Shown: positions 37,750 through 49,721 of the stretch, one piece after another
Layout of the letters: each line of letters begins with the position of its first letter
How positions within the stretch are numbered: the stretch's first letter is position 1
NCBI RefSeq assembly: GCF_905475395.1
Contig: NC_058340.1
Location: 53,670,181 to 53,734,180 of the forward strand
Reading direction: 5' to 3'
DNA from: Chrysoperla carnea
Lineage: Eukaryota; Arthropoda; Insecta; Neuroptera; Chrysopidae
Length of the DNA stretch: 64,000 bases
Position numbers and translations under genes: made by a program
Notes under the pieces: model-generated
Told to the model about the DNA's origin: nothing
What the model saw: the letters and a program-made list of their open reading frames with translations, nothing else
Database searches by the model: none

Positions 37750-39640
37750 AAGAGCTCGCTGCAAAAAACCTGGCCTATCGAGTTACCGGATGAAGTATTT
37801 CTTAAATGATACTACTCACTGTAACTATTAAAAAAATCATTTAGTGCCAGGGCAAATATGGTGCATAACCTTGCTATATTTTTTCTAAGGTACATTTTTT
37901 GGACATAAACTGTACCAATCGAGTAACCGCTTGAAACTGATTTTAAAATGTAGTTTCGAGTGAGTAGAAAATAATTATGAACAACTGCCTCGGTCAATCT
38001 GGTGCTAACCCCATGGCACGACACATTTTTTAATTTTTTTTTTGTTGTGTTACCGTACCTATCGAGTAACCGCTTCAAACTGTAATTAAATTGAAGTTTA
38101 AACATTTCTTATTAAGAAAATATATTAGTGCCACTTCTATTTTAGTGACAAATGCCCGGCACGATACTTTATATTCCTTCAAGTCCCATACTATTGCTCA
38201 TATAATCTATAACAGATACATTGGGGAATAAATGAATAAACATCTAATGCATAACAATTACAGTAATTTTTAAGTGATTTTTTTTATTTATACGAGTATT
38301 TTATAAAGTATCAACATAAAATACAATGAAAGTTCTCTCATATACATATTTTACTATAAAATTAATTAAAAAACTTAAATATCTAAAAATATACATTGAA
38401 CTATATATATAGAATTATTATTAAATGTCATCATGATCATCATCATCACTATCGTCATGATCATTGTCACTACGGCCATGATCATCGTCACTTTTATCAT
38501 AATTATCATCATGGTCACCTTTATTTTCATGATTATCATCGTTATTATCGTCATGGTCACTGTCATTTTTTTTGTTGTAATCATCATTATCATAAGAATC
38601 ATCGTCACAATTATCAATTTCATTAAGCTCTACTTCATCAAGTTCTACCATAACAATGTCTTCAACTAAGAGAGGTGTTGGATCACCTTCGAACCGGTTC
38701 AATTTTATTGTCATTTACTGTCCATCCGCATTGTTCTGGTGAGAAATTGATGCAGTTAGCTTCGGTAGCATTCTGCCACATTGAAGTTACATAGATAGTT
38801 CGTAAAATTTTTTGTTTCAGTGACTTCCAACATGGTGGAAGTTGAGTTGAATCAAATCTTTTTACATTTTTCATAAAATATTCTGCTACAGACGTTGACG
38901 TAAATCGATTTTGAAACATTAATAATCTCGCATCATTTACATTGTTACAACTTATTCCATAAATTTTACAAGTATATTCTTGCAATATTTCCATACTTCT
39001 TAAATTATCAATTTCGTCTATATTCGCGGTCAATGTTCGCATCAAGTTTGGACAGCTTTTGACAAGTTTTGATATTTAAATTTTTTTAATTAATTTTATA
39101 GTAAAATATATGAGAGAACTTTCATTGTATTTTATGTTGATACTTGATGTTTATTCATTTATTCCCCAATGTATCTGTTATAGATTATATGAGCAATAGT
39201 ATGGGACTTGAAGGAATATAAAGTATCGTGCCGGGCATTTGTCACTAAAATAGAAGTGGCACTAATATATTTTCTTAATAAGAAATGTTTAAACTTCAAT
39301 TTAATTACAGTTTGAAGCGGTTACTCGATAGGTACGGTAACACAACAAAAAAAAAATTAAAAAATGTGTCGTGCCATGGGGTTAGCACCAGATTGACCGA
39401 GGCAGTTGTTCATAATTATTTTCTGCTCACTCGAAACTACATTTTAAAATCAGTTTCAAGCGGTTACTCGATTGGTACAGTTTATGTCCAAAAAATGTAC
39501 CTTAGAAAAAATATAGCAAGGTTATGCACCATATTTGCCCTGGCACTAAATGATTTTTTTAATAGTTACAGCGAGTAGTATCATTTAAAAAATACTTCAT
39601 CCGGTAACTCGATAGGCCAGGTTTTTTGCAGCGAGCTCTT
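37750..39640. mobile_element. 1.9-kb element with ~0.6-kb near-identical inverted arms
   Basis: Left arm 37750-38389; right arm 39056-39640, its reverse complement. The outer ends are AAGAGCTCGCTGCAAAAAAC and its complement. The arms encode the same incidental 97-residue frame with two silent differences. They differ mainly by a ~76-bp block present only in the left arm (about 38247-38322). Within each arm, TATCGAGTAACCGCTT-like sites recur three times at ~141-147-bp spacing (37769, 37918, 38059). The centre carries a gene remnant on the minus strand. The layout suggests a DNA transposon with long structured ends. I could not name its superfamily or find a clean target duplication. Confidence 0.7.
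38421..39045 (-). pseudogene. Element-borne protein with LPP...CGW domain and Asp/His-rich tail
   Basis: The 5' part (39045-38683) reads MMRTLTANIDEIDNLRSMEI and contains CKIYGISCNNVNDARLLMF, QLPPCWKSLKQKILRTIY and FSPEQCGWTVNDNKIEPV. I recall this layout (LYG...INDLR..., LPP..., W...GW......P) from a family of uncharacterised proteins very abundant in arthropod and cnidarian genomes and carried by repeats. The 3' part (38714-38421) lies in another frame. It starts near FEGDPTPLLVEDIV, the expected continuation of that domain, then becomes an almost pure Asp/Asn/His/Lys stretch from GAT/CAT-rich repeats. The frame change suggests a broken copy. An unspliced short intron is a less likely explanation. 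No catalytic transposase domain is seen. Confidence 0.5.
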
Positions 39641-41339
39641 GCTCCACCAACCATAACCTACACGAAGGGTTGTGCTTCCAAAAATGATCCCCAATATCTT
39701 TGGCTATGCCTCTCTCCGCACCTAATTTACGAATCGCTAAACGTTAAATTATCGACCTGTCATTTTATCTAACAGATTTGAATCAGTTGAAATTGAATGA
39801 AATTTATTTAATTTTCCATTTTCAATTATGCTTTTTATATAAATTCGAAAATCGATCTTTTCCAATCGATGTCAATTTATAATAATTACCATAAATACCT
39901 AAATTTCTCAAAAAGCCTGCTGTATAACATATACAGATTTTCGCTGCGTACAAAAAACCGAATAGGTAACTACACATAATCTATTGTGAAAGGTTAACAT
40001 TACAATCTATTTTTGAGAGTACAATAAACAAATTTAAATAAAACATACTTGGCAAAACGTAAGTATTTATTTATAGGAGTAATAGAAGAAAATAAGAAGA
40101 AAATAAATGTTTCCTAATCGTCTGTACATTCTCTAACTTTGCATGACTTTTCGTACAACTTACTTAAATTTTTAACTTAATACCAATCAAAGAAATCTGC
40201 TGTTTTACCCCCAAACACGAATACACGACCCTATAACCCCAACCAGAGATTAGGTATAAACCCTTAAAATTTAAATAATTTCGTGAAGGCTTTTGCGGCA
40301 TGACTAAATCGTGAAACTTGAACAGATAGTTGGGGATACTTAATTGCCATTTTGTCACAAATTTTCTAACCCATAAATTTCCACGTAACCTTATAAAGCT
40401 AAGTTTTTAAAGGACCATCATCTGTTGAAGTTTCATAATGTAGTCAATTGTCGAAAATTATTCCTCAATTTTAATTAATTAAGTTTTTATCTCCAAAATG
40501 ATTGGGGTTACGAAATTGAGTATTGGTAAAAAAGGCAGATAGGATGATATTTTTGGTTGGTATTAAAATTCCGATGCAGCCATATTGCACCAATTTTTCT
40601 GCGCCTTTCTCTAGAAAAGTTTATCATCTGCTGTACGATGAAAGTGCGTTGTTTTTAGCAGTGAAGCAGCATATTTACAAATAACTCAAATTCTATAGTT
40701 TATCACAAAACATTTCGGACCCAAGTACATCATGCAAAAGTACCTTTCGAAATTATCTCAACTTCTTAATACTATTAAAGGTGGTTAATTTTTCCAAAAG
40801 TTTTTAGTTTTTTCAAAAAGAAATATCCTTAAATGCGTTTTTCATTGGAGTACAACAGTAACCTACCTCAAATTTATCGATCCAGGATTCCATTTCTTGA
40901 TACCATGTTACATTGTGGGAACTTCGATCATTCAACTGTTGAATAAGCCTTCACCAATCATTTCCTGTGATTTTGGAAATTTTTTTATCTGACAATGAAT
41001 TAATCATTTTTTTATACGTCTTTTGTGCAAAATTCATATCGATTCTCTGTACAGTTTAGGAGAAATTAACTATCAAAGTCAAATGTCAAAGTAAAGTTTT
41101 TTTACCAAAGGAGTTTTTCCATTTTTATGCACAATTCTTAATTTTGATTTTAAAGCTAAAAAACCAACATTTATTACGACTTCATATAACATCATGAAAT
41201 AAGGGCTGTTTTTAATACTTAATTTATCGTAAACCGTGCAGAGAATCGACTTGAAATTTATGTATCACTTTCGTTTGGGTGTCAAAACACCTTAATTTGA
41301 GTGGCGTCCAGATAATCCCGTCTCGTTTATCAGACTAAT

Positions 41340-41587
41340 AAAAAAACTTTTCCAAAGTAAATTAATATGCACTAAAAAGTAAAAAAAAAAAACGATAATA
41401 TAATGTAGTTAAAATTATTGTTATTTTTTGAGTCGGTGTCAGCTAAGAAAACAACTCTGATAGAACAGTTTGCTACTTTAGCTTGACTGACACCGAATCC
41501 AAAAATAACAATAATTTTAACTACATTATATTATCGTTATTTTTCTTACTTTTTAGAGCATATTAATTTACTTTGGAAAAGTTTTTC
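41340..41587. repeat. Perfect-looking palindrome, ~105-bp arms
   Basis: ACTTTTCCAAAGTAAATTAA, then CGATAATATAATGTAGTTAA and GGTGTCAG on the left are matched by complements on the right, around a ~35-bp loop. Identity is near complete, so the hairpin is young or maintained. It lies next to the repeat at 41640-41955. Confidence 0.75.
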
Positions 41588-41639
41588 TTTTGAAGTCTCT
41601 TTTGAAGATAGTTTTTTTTTTATTTTGTGATTATTAGTG

Positions 41640-41955
41640 AATCTGAAGTAAACTAAATAAATTGTTTCCCAAAAAAGGAATCATCGAAATCGGTTGGCTT
41701 AATATTGAGTTACTCGTCCTCTTGTCGTGCATACTTAATGCAAATTTAAAACTTTTATGATTTTCTCATAGATGACGTTGTCAGAACTGGGCATGGGAAT
41801 GAAATGGGACCACACGGGAAGCACCAGCATTCAAACAGATAAAGAATCATCAAAATCGGTTCACCCAGTCGAAAGTTCTGAGGTTACAAACATAAAAAAA
41901 AAAATACAGTCGAATTGATAACCTTCTCCGTTTTTGTTTGAAGTCGGTTAAAAAC
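41640..41955 (-). repeat. TTTTAACCGACTTCAAAC-type dispersed repeat
   Basis: On the minus strand it starts TTTTAACCGACTTCAAACAA and continues AACGGAGAAGGTTATCAATT, a C/T-rich run, and GGGTGAACCGATTTTGATGA. The first ~60 bp recur on the plus strand at 49836-49896. I recall this as a common insect repeat of uncertain class. Confidence 0.55.
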
Positions 41956-42180
41956 TGTTTAAGGAATAAGAAATAGGTCAATCAAAAATAATTATCGTTG
42001 CAAAAAATTAACTTTATTAATAAAGTATAAATGTAAATACATTTGTAGAAAAAAACGACATATGCGTATTAATTAATTAATTCGTATTAGAAAATCAGAC
42101 TATTAATTGTTGCGTAAGTGTATGAAATATACGATTAAAAATTGATACAAAAAGCGTGGAAATACATAACGTGAAACGAA

Positions 42181-43416
42181 TTAGAACCTAGCATGATGAT
42201 TTTCATATTGTTCAATGGCTTCATCTTCGATTCGTGCAAGATCAGCTTTAGCATTATTTATTCGTTTATTATCCGCAATTTGTTGATTTAATTGTTCGAA
42301 GTATTCTTCATGTTGACGTCTCTTTTCATCGTGAACATTTTGTAAAGTAGTCTCTCTTTTAATTTGTGTTTCATTTTCCACTATCTGATCGTGTAATGGA
42401 AAATTAGCTTCATCTTCTAATCGTTCACGATTCGCCTTTACAATATTGTATTGCTTTTTATCTGCAATTTGTTGATTTAATTCTTCGAAATATTGCTCAT
42501 GTTGTCGTCTTTTTTCGTCATGTTGATTTTGTACACTTTGATTTCTGTTCATTTGTGAATTTGATTCCTCTGCCTGATTGTGTAGTGGTGAATGTCCTAA
42601 GGCAGCTAGATGACGTTCTTTAGCTGTTTGAGCATGTACATTCAATTTTTCCGGTGATTTAAATGCATCTACATCCTTATGTGAACTTTGATCATTTTTA
42701 TTCGCTGATTTATCATTTTGATTGTGTAAAAAGTCTTGGTACTCTTGGCGACGTTCCTTCAATAACCGTTGTTTATTATCATCATTTTCTTGCCCAAAAC
42801 TAAACATTGAGTTTCCATTATTTGAAATTGAAGCATGTTGTAATGAATTTTGTAATTTTTCAATATTTGTTTGTCTACTTTCTGCTAAATTAACATTCTT
42901 ACGATAGCCGTGAGAAGGTTGTTGTTCTTCTCCGAAACCAAGGAATGAATTTGCATTCACTTTCTCATAATATTTATCTGGTTTAGTAAAATGATAATCT
43001 TTTTTGGTTAAATACGTTTGGTATTCTTCCTTTCTTTCACTATCTAGTTGATCATGTGATATTTGCCTTTTTTCTGCTAATATTACATCCTTATGATATC
43101 CATGCTTGGGTTGTGTGGGGGTTCCTCCAAAACCAAGAAAATTATCTGGATTCACATCTTCAACGTACTGATTTGTTTTTGTATAATTGTCCGTCTGTTT
43201 TGATAAATAATCCATGTAATCTTGTTTTCGTTCATTGTTTAATTTTATACGATTACTATTTGATTCATCGCCAATGCCTAGAAAACCTCTCATATTATCA
43301 ATTTTTCCTTGACCAGTTGTTTCTTCATCTTCCATTCCAAGTCGTTGTTTTTCTTTCGAAAATTTGTTCTTGTAATCATTTAAAACTTGGTTAATATTTT
43401 CATTTTCTGAATTCAT
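42181..43416 (-). CDS. CSPP1-like coiled-coil repeat protein, paralogue 1 (411 aa)
   Basis: Single-exon frame, complete from ATG to stop. The N-terminal half has four degenerate units, each with an LGFGE-like motif followed by a charged helix: FLGIGDESNSNRIKLNNERK (45-64), FLGFGG...ERKEEYQTYL (93-136), FLGFGEEQQ (158-166) and MFSFGQ...ERRQEYQDFL (204-230). The C-terminal half has two ~70-residue units DEKRRQHEQYFEELNQQIAD, then RERLEDEANFPL, predicted long helices. The LP(L/I)GE...ERNKEYNQFL units and EKYRLELLEQM segment of animal CSPP1, a microtubule protein of centrosomes and cilia, are arranged alike. Homology is inferred from motif pattern, not a search. It lacks signal peptide and membrane segments. 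AATAAA is on the minus strand at 42013-42018. The flanks are related to those of paralogues 2 and 3. Confidence 0.85.
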   Translation of the reverse strand: MNSENENINQVLNDYKNKFSKEKQRLGMEDEETTGQGKIDNMRGFLGIGDESNSNRIKLNNERKQDYMDYLSKQTDNYTKTNQYVEDVNPDNFLGFGGTPTQPKHGYHKDVILAEKRQISHDQLDSERKEEYQTYLTKKDYHFTKPDKYYEKVNANSFLGFGEEQQPSHGYRKNVNLAESRQTNIEKLQNSLQHASISNNGNSMFSFGQENDDNKQRLLKERRQEYQDFLHNQNDKSANKNDQSSHKDVDAFKSPEKLNVHAQTAKERHLAALGHSPLHNQAEESNSQMNRNQSVQNQHDEKRRQHEQYFEELNQQIADKKQYNIVKANRERLEDEANFPLHDQIVENETQIKRETTLQNVHDEKRRQHEEYFEQLNQQIADNKRINNAKADLARIEDEAIEQYENHHARF

Positions 43417-44049
43417 AATGAAATTATTTAATATTTTATATTATCAACTTTTTCACAAATAAGTTTACTTTTGACACAAATAATTTAATAACTGAATTTT
43501 AAGCAGTATGTATCTATCATCTACTATCTATGGTATCTATATATTATAAGGTAATAACCCCACTATTTGAAATTTGGCCGTTTATAGGTGTACTCTGAAA
43601 TTAATCCAGCATGCTAGTCAGCATAGATTTGCACTCAGCTGATTGGTTAATAAACCGCGTCATCATGGTAACATAAGCTGGTCAGGTAAGCTGGATAGAA
43701 TTTTACAGCACACGCGAGTTATTATCGATAAAACTTAAATAACTAGTAGGGGAAAAGTTCGTTATTTTTTCCGATATAAAAAATAATAAAAGATTGAAAT
43801 ATAATGGCATCCTTCATAGTAAGTGAGCAATATACTGGTGATCTAAAAGTCTTTTTAGCCTAACATATTTTTATTTCCTATTGACGGCTGACATGAGCTG
43901 CAATAATGTATTATCGTTAGTCAAAAATAAATCATGAAATTTGAAAAGAGTTAAAATTTATGTAAAAATATATTTAAATATTCTGATTTCGAGTCATAAA
44001 AGTACATTTTTCTTTTAAAATATTAAAATTAAAAATCGCGGGTAAGCAC

Positions 44050-44386
44050 TGCTGTGATGTCATAGCGGTATGAGTCATAGACCATCAGTTAGTTCAGTGT
44101 AGACAGTTGGGTATAATATATACATAGATAAGTAATTATATTTATTATAATCAGATGTCTATGAATATATCTGTCAAAATTATTTGTGTTATTTCATATA
44201 GTGATACCCATATTATGTCATCAAATTGGATGCCCGCGTTTTTGACAGTTGAAAAAAGGTTTAAAATTTAATTTAAGTTTATGGCAAGAAAGAGTGTGTA
44301 TTTTTCCGAAATAAATTTTTGGTGGCTTTTTATTAGCAAAATCAACATTTTGAAGTACTTTTTCAAAAATAGTGGAATACCCTAGA
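44050..44386 (+). repeat. Family C dispersed repeat, copy 3
   Basis: CTGTGATGTCAT on the left and ATGGCAAGAAAGAGTG...GTGGCTTTTTATTAGC...TTTTGAAGTACTTTTTC on the right match the copies in Capa introns. It lies between paralogues 1 and 2. Confidence 0.7.
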
Positions 44387-46351
44387 TTACAACACGAAAA
44401 GAAATTGCTTGTAAGTACATTAATAGGTATATAAGGGCAAAATAAAATGCGTATTTAGGAAGAGCACAGTGACATTCATTAAAAGATTCGGAAAATCATC
44501 ATGCATGCAGTTTTTTTAAGACAGATGAATAGAACAAGGTCATTGGTATAGTTGGGTAGAGGAAAAGGCGAGCCGGATCCACCCTAAAGAAATCGACATA
44601 TAATAAAAAATAAATATAGGTAACTCAACAGCTTTAAAAGTACAATTAAAAGGAATTATCTCTTGTTTCGAACAGTATGTCAAAAAATTAATGTGATAAA
44701 ATGAATCACATAAATAAACAAATCTTGTATCTTTGTCCAATTTTTTGTCCGAAACTAATAATGAATCGTAATTGAAATGAAAAGGTCTATTATTTTAGTT
44801 TTAACTAAAAATAATTATCTGAAATACCGATTCATAATCGGTTAATTAATAGTTCCAGTGAGAATTATAGATAGGACGCTTCCTACGTTAGTATCAACAA
44901 ATAAATAAAATGTTAAATTTGGGAAAAACAGCTATAATTTTATAACACCTCTTTTCGGTAAATAATTTATTACTTATTAATAATTGGAATTTTTGATTGA
45001 TTAGTATCAGTAGTACATATGTCACCGTAATGTTGTAATTTCCATCATATTGTAAACTCACTACAAAAATTGTAAAATTAACTTCCAATAAAATAGCTAA
45101 ACAGCACCCCAACCCGTGTTAACTCGACCCAGATCAACTAGACATAACACAATGAGTTAATTTTCATTAAGGGTTGAGTTAGCGCTAGTTGGAGTGATTT
45201 TTTGTAACCATTTTACTATCTGACGGAAATTACAATATTACGTTGACATATACACCAGAGTACGAACATACGGATCATTATTTCGTATAAATTGGTATCA
45301 GGCACTTATACACAAATATTAGAATAACAATAGATAAGATATAGAAAATATAAAACTTTCAATTACAAAGCTGTTCTTTATAAAAAAAAGTCATTTTTTA
45401 CGAAAATCAAAAGCATTTGGTACCAGTAGTTTTTAAAACAAGAAATAAATAGCATAGCATTTGCAATTTTTTGTTTGTTTATGGAAGTCCATATAGGCTC
45501 CTGGTTCACGGCAATATTAAAACCGATTTGAGAAGGTGATATCAAAAGTCAGTAATTTATGCATGCACTTTTTACGCTCGATGTAAGTAGAAAAAGGATA
45601 ATTTTGTAATACACTAGGTGCCACTATCCTTTTCTACTTACTCTGAGTGTAAAAAATGTTTGCAAAAAGAACATCCGTGTTGTTTTTCACAAAACACTAC
45701 ACTGAACACTCTAAATCTTGTTAAGGTCGTTCCTGGATGATTAGATCTGTATACTAAAATATTTACCTCAAGTTCACGCAAAAAATTAAAAATTCAAAAA
45801 ATATTTTCCAAGAACGAAAATTTTCCATTTCTTGATTTTCGCTTTTTCAATTACCGATAAATCATTGACGAATTTCACCAATTCTAACATTTCAAATATT
45901 AATAGTGCACTTTCTCAGTTTGCTTTACTAACTCTCTTTTTGTGATAACAATTTGAAAATTAAAAGATAATCAGACAGCAAAGATTAAACTTTATTAAAT
46001 ACATGTAAATACATTTCTAAAATAAATAATATAAATGCATATTAATTTGTATTCGAAACTCATTAATAACAATTAGTGCGTATTAACACCTATAATATCT
46101 ACGATCGATATTTTATGATCGATTTAAAAAGCGGAAATTTAAAGCTTGAAAAATTTTTAATAATAAAAAGAGTTATATTTTATTATTAAAAATGAGATCC
46201 CATATAAATAAAGCTCGAATCCAATTCAAATTAATCGGAAATTAATTAGAATGAATAGAAAATACAGTTTCCAATTCATTTGTATTCAAATCCGTTGAAA
46301 ATTTTGAATCGAAATGAATGAGAATCAAACCCATTCAAAATATCACATTAA

Positions 46352-47752
46352 TTAAAACATAGCATGGTTATGCTCGTATCGAACAATGGCCTCATCTTCT
46401 AAGCGTTCTAACTTAGCCTTTGCAATTTTCCGTTGTTTATTATCTTCGATTTGTTGACATAATTGCTCAAGATATTCTTCATTTTTACGTTTCTTTTCAT
46501 CTTGTTCCATGAGTTCTCTATTAATTTGCGTATCATTTTCTGTTATCTGATCTGTTATGTGCAGCGGTAAATTCGCTTCATCTTCTAACTGTTCACGATT
46601 AGCCTTTTCGGTATCCAGAAGTTTATTATCTGCCACTTGTTCATTTAATTGTTCATAGTATTCTTCACATTGGCGTCTCTTTTCGTCATCTTCGTTTTGT
46701 AAAGTAATCTTTCTTTGAATTTGTGTATAATTTTCTTCAGTCTGAGAGGGCGACGGGGAATTAGCTTCATATTCTAATCGTTCACGATTCGCCTTTACAA
46801 TATTGTATTGCTTTTTGTCCGCAATTTGTTGGCTTAATTCTTGAGAATATTGCTCATGTTGTCGTCTTTTTTCGTCTTGTTGATTTTGCAGGCTTTGCTC
46901 TCTGTTCATTTGTGAATTAGCTTCCTCTATCTGATTGTGAAGTGGTGAATGTGCTAAAGCAGCAAGATAACGTTGATGTGCATTCAATTCTGTAACATTC
47001 TCAATAGATGATTTATCATTTTGATTTTGTGAATGGTCTTGATACTCGTTCTTTGGCGTTTCTGGACGCACCTTCCACAACTGCTGTTTATTATCATCGG
47101 TTTTTTGTTCAAAATTAGATATATTTAAGCTTCCATAAGTTGAAATAGAAGCTTGCTGTAACGAGTTTTGTAATTTTTCAATAGCAGTTTCTCTACTTTC
47201 GTGCAAATTCACTTTCTTACGACCATGAGTACCATGAGTAGGTTGTTTACCGCCTTCTCCAAACCCAAGAAACGAATCTGCATTCACTTTCTCAAAGTAT
47301 TCATCTGGTTTAGAAAATTGAACATCAGTTTTCGATAAATATGTTTGGTATTCTTGTTTTCTTTCATCAGCTAATTGATCATGAGATATTTGTCTCTTCT
47401 CTGCTGTAATTACATTCTTATGACGTTCATGCCTACCTTGGCTTTCACCAAAACCAAGAAATGTATCTGGATTCACATCTTCAAAGTATTCATCTGGTTT
47501 AGTAAAATTATCATTCTTGTTTGATAAATAATCTATGTAATCTTGTTTCCGTTCATTACTTAATTTTATACGATGATTCTCTGATTCATCGCCAGTTCCT
47601 GGATATCCTCCCATGGTATCTCTATCATTTTTTTCCTCATCGGATTTATCATCATCATCTTCATCATTCAATCCAAATTTTTGTTTTTCATCAGAAAATT
47701 TTTTTTTGTAATCATTTAGTTTTTGTGAGTTAATTTCATTTTCGACAGACAT
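46352..47752 (-). CDS. CSPP1-like coiled-coil repeat protein, paralogue 2 (466 aa)
   Basis: Single-exon frame, complete. It starts MSVENEINSQKLNDYKKKFS, followed by an acidic stretch (DEDDDDKSDEEKND). Residues 55-75 carry GDESENHRIKLSNERKQDY. FLGFGE motifs at 98 and 161 head two 63-residue units, each with EKRQISHDQLADERKQEYQT and a KPDEYFE.VN linker. The C-terminal half has four helical units with (Q/D)DEKRRQHEQY..., ending RYEHNHAMF. It is much closer to paralogue 3 than to paralogue 1. Its coding frame is intact despite many indels between copies, all in multiples of three where I could compare, so it is probably under selection. It is most likely a cytoskeletal protein with coiled coils. 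CSPP1 kinship is inferred. Confidence 0.85.
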   Translation of the reverse strand: MSVENEINSQKLNDYKKKFSDEKQKFGLNDEDDDDKSDEEKNDRDTMGGYPGTGDESENHRIKLSNERKQDYIDYLSNKNDNFTKPDEYFEDVNPDTFLGFGESQGRHERHKNVITAEKRQISHDQLADERKQEYQTYLSKTDVQFSKPDEYFEKVNADSFLGFGEGGKQPTHGTHGRKKVNLHESRETAIEKLQNSLQQASISTYGSLNISNFEQKTDDNKQQLWKVRPETPKNEYQDHSQNQNDKSSIENVTELNAHQRYLAALAHSPLHNQIEEANSQMNREQSLQNQQDEKRRQHEQYSQELSQQIADKKQYNIVKANRERLEYEANSPSPSQTEENYTQIQRKITLQNEDDEKRRQCEEYYEQLNEQVADNKLLDTEKANREQLEDEANLPLHITDQITENDTQINRELMEQDEKKRKNEEYLEQLCQQIEDNKQRKIAKAKLERLEDEAIVRYEHNHAMF

Positions 47753-47929
47753 ACTTAAAATGTTTTAAAAGATAATTTTTAAAGCAAATAATTTACTCAA
47801 ATACAAATGCAGTATTCACAGTTTAGAATAATATTAGGTATAATATTGTAATAATCGATAACTATGACAGACTAGTGGTATGTACTTAATGATGTAACAA
47901 CATAAACTAGTTAAATATGAGTAGGGGCT

Positions 47930-48065
47930 AGAGCTCTATATACGAAGGGGCTCCTCTTATTATAGCGTGTACTTCTCAATATGTAATCGCAATACATATT
48001 ACGTCTACAAATCTACCACTATTTCGTACGAACTACAAGGTGTAACAGAAAAAATGTTGCTATAT
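47930..48065 (-). promoter_or_regulatory. Conserved upstream block of paralogues 2 and 3, candidate promoter
   Basis: The block at 47930-48065 matches 55475-55622 and lies ~180-310 bp upstream of the ATG in both genes. It contains minus-strand CGTATATAGAG in both, a possible TATA element. Nothing marks a transcription start directly. Confidence 0.3.
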
Positions 48066-49649
48066 AAAAATTAAAGGGAGAAATGTTTGAGGGTGAGGGT
48101 AGATGCGGTAAAAATTGGCTTTGTTCAGGAATGGTATTTGTAAGGCGAAATTCAAGAGCTGTGTTCATGAAGTGAGGTGTTGACTCATGAACAATTTTAC
48201 AGGACGTTCTTGTGTCTGTCGGGGTCGATAAATATACAATATATATTCCATATGTCCCTATAGACACGTTTTTAATAAGAAATGTGTAGGCTACATTAAA
48301 TAAAGAAAAATGTTTCAAACAAAAGTTATTGGGTTAGGTTAAAGTGGGATACCTTAAAAAAACATTGATTTTGACCTTCAGAACTTTCTGGAATTCTATT
48401 TGGATTCGTATTGATAAGAAGTATAGAAGATAACTTTTAATTCGAAAATTGTTCCTTATAAAATAACTAACATTTTTTAAATAAGAATAGATTCGACGAA
48501 ATTTGAATCTGAAATTCTCTCTTTTATAATCAACTTCTGCTTTGATTTATGAAAAAAATTGTTCTTCTTTTTATAACGAACAACTTTCTAATTTAAAGCG
48601 GTTTTCTATCTCTTATCAGTTAAGAGCTTAAGTTATAGCTATGATCTCGAGTGCAGCTAAACGTCAAATTCAAGATGTTTTAAAGATATTCTTCTTTCAG
48701 TTTGGTGTCTATGAGATGTTTAAAAGCAGGGTATGGTAAGGTTTTCGGAGGCAGTGTTGTGAGGGAGAGGTTGGGTCAATAGCGATGTTGTATAAGAGAA
48801 TAAGGGTTATCTATAGGAGGGCCAGAGGCGGTAGTAGTGGGCGAGCTCAAGGATAGTACGTATAGTGAATATTCTAGGCCGATTTCAGGGTAACAAAAAT
48901 ATTTTAGCCGTTAACAGCTAGTGGAGTTTTTCATGTTCATGACAGTGATTTTTTACATGTCACGCTACATGATTGTAAGGTTACTCAACTATGACACAAT
49001 AAAATATTTGCTTACAGTTGATATATGTATTGTATTGATTGTAATTTTATAGTATTGTACCTTATTTATTATAGGGAATCGCCTATTAATTATCTCACGT
49101 TCAGCGGTCAAAATTGTGTAAAAAAATTTTTTTATTCTCATCAAAATTTCTCAATAGAAATTTTTATTCTTTTAATTAACCATACATCATTTAATATTTC
49201 ATACAAGACTCATACAATATTTGTCAAATCGAAATAATTTAATTAATTCATTTCTTAGAAGATTTGAAATGGTAATATTTGATTTTTTAATTTGCTGGAA
49301 TCATAAAATTTAAATTTGGTTTTTTTTTTGGAAAAATTAAGAACGTTTTTGAGTTATTTTTGCAAATAGTCCAATAGCTTAGCTATTCTATGCATCGATT
49401 CGGACGTACTTCAACGTTTAGATTGTGAAGATTTAATCGACCAATTCGCAATTCAAAAAGTCAGGCGTGTTTCCCTGTGGAAAAAATTATTATAATATAA
49501 TTATGAATCAAGCTGAGTGCAAAATGTATAACTCTAAGAACAAAAACAAATATTTTTTTATTTCATATCAAAGTATATATAATAAATTATTTGCAATACA
49601 TTAAATATTTTAATTTTTTTTAAATAAGATATCAAAACTATATAACTTT

Positions 49650-49721
49650 TAGTGATATTTCAATGATGGGGCGGCATTTTTTCAGTGCCCAAGGGCGGCA
49701 GAAGTTTAAATCCGGCCCTGC
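49650..49721. repeat. hAT-like terminal fragment
   Basis: On the minus strand the block begins CAGGGCCGGATTTAAACTTC followed by TGCCGCCCTTGGGCAC. CAGGGCCGGATT is a frequent hAT-type inverted-repeat end. The partner end was not found. Confidence 0.4.

Noticed and set aside
37812-38105. 97-residue frame, repeated identically at 39285-39578, as a duplicated gene
   Set aside because: Both frames lie within the inverted arms of one element. The arms are near-identical throughout, so equal frames are expected; the frame also runs through the regularly spaced TATCGAGTAACCG sites and shows no domain.
38396-38626. His-rich plus-strand frame (CHHDHHHHYRHDHCH...)
   Set aside because: It is the antisense of the GAT-repeat acidic tract. 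Any frame through that low-complexity sequence stays open.
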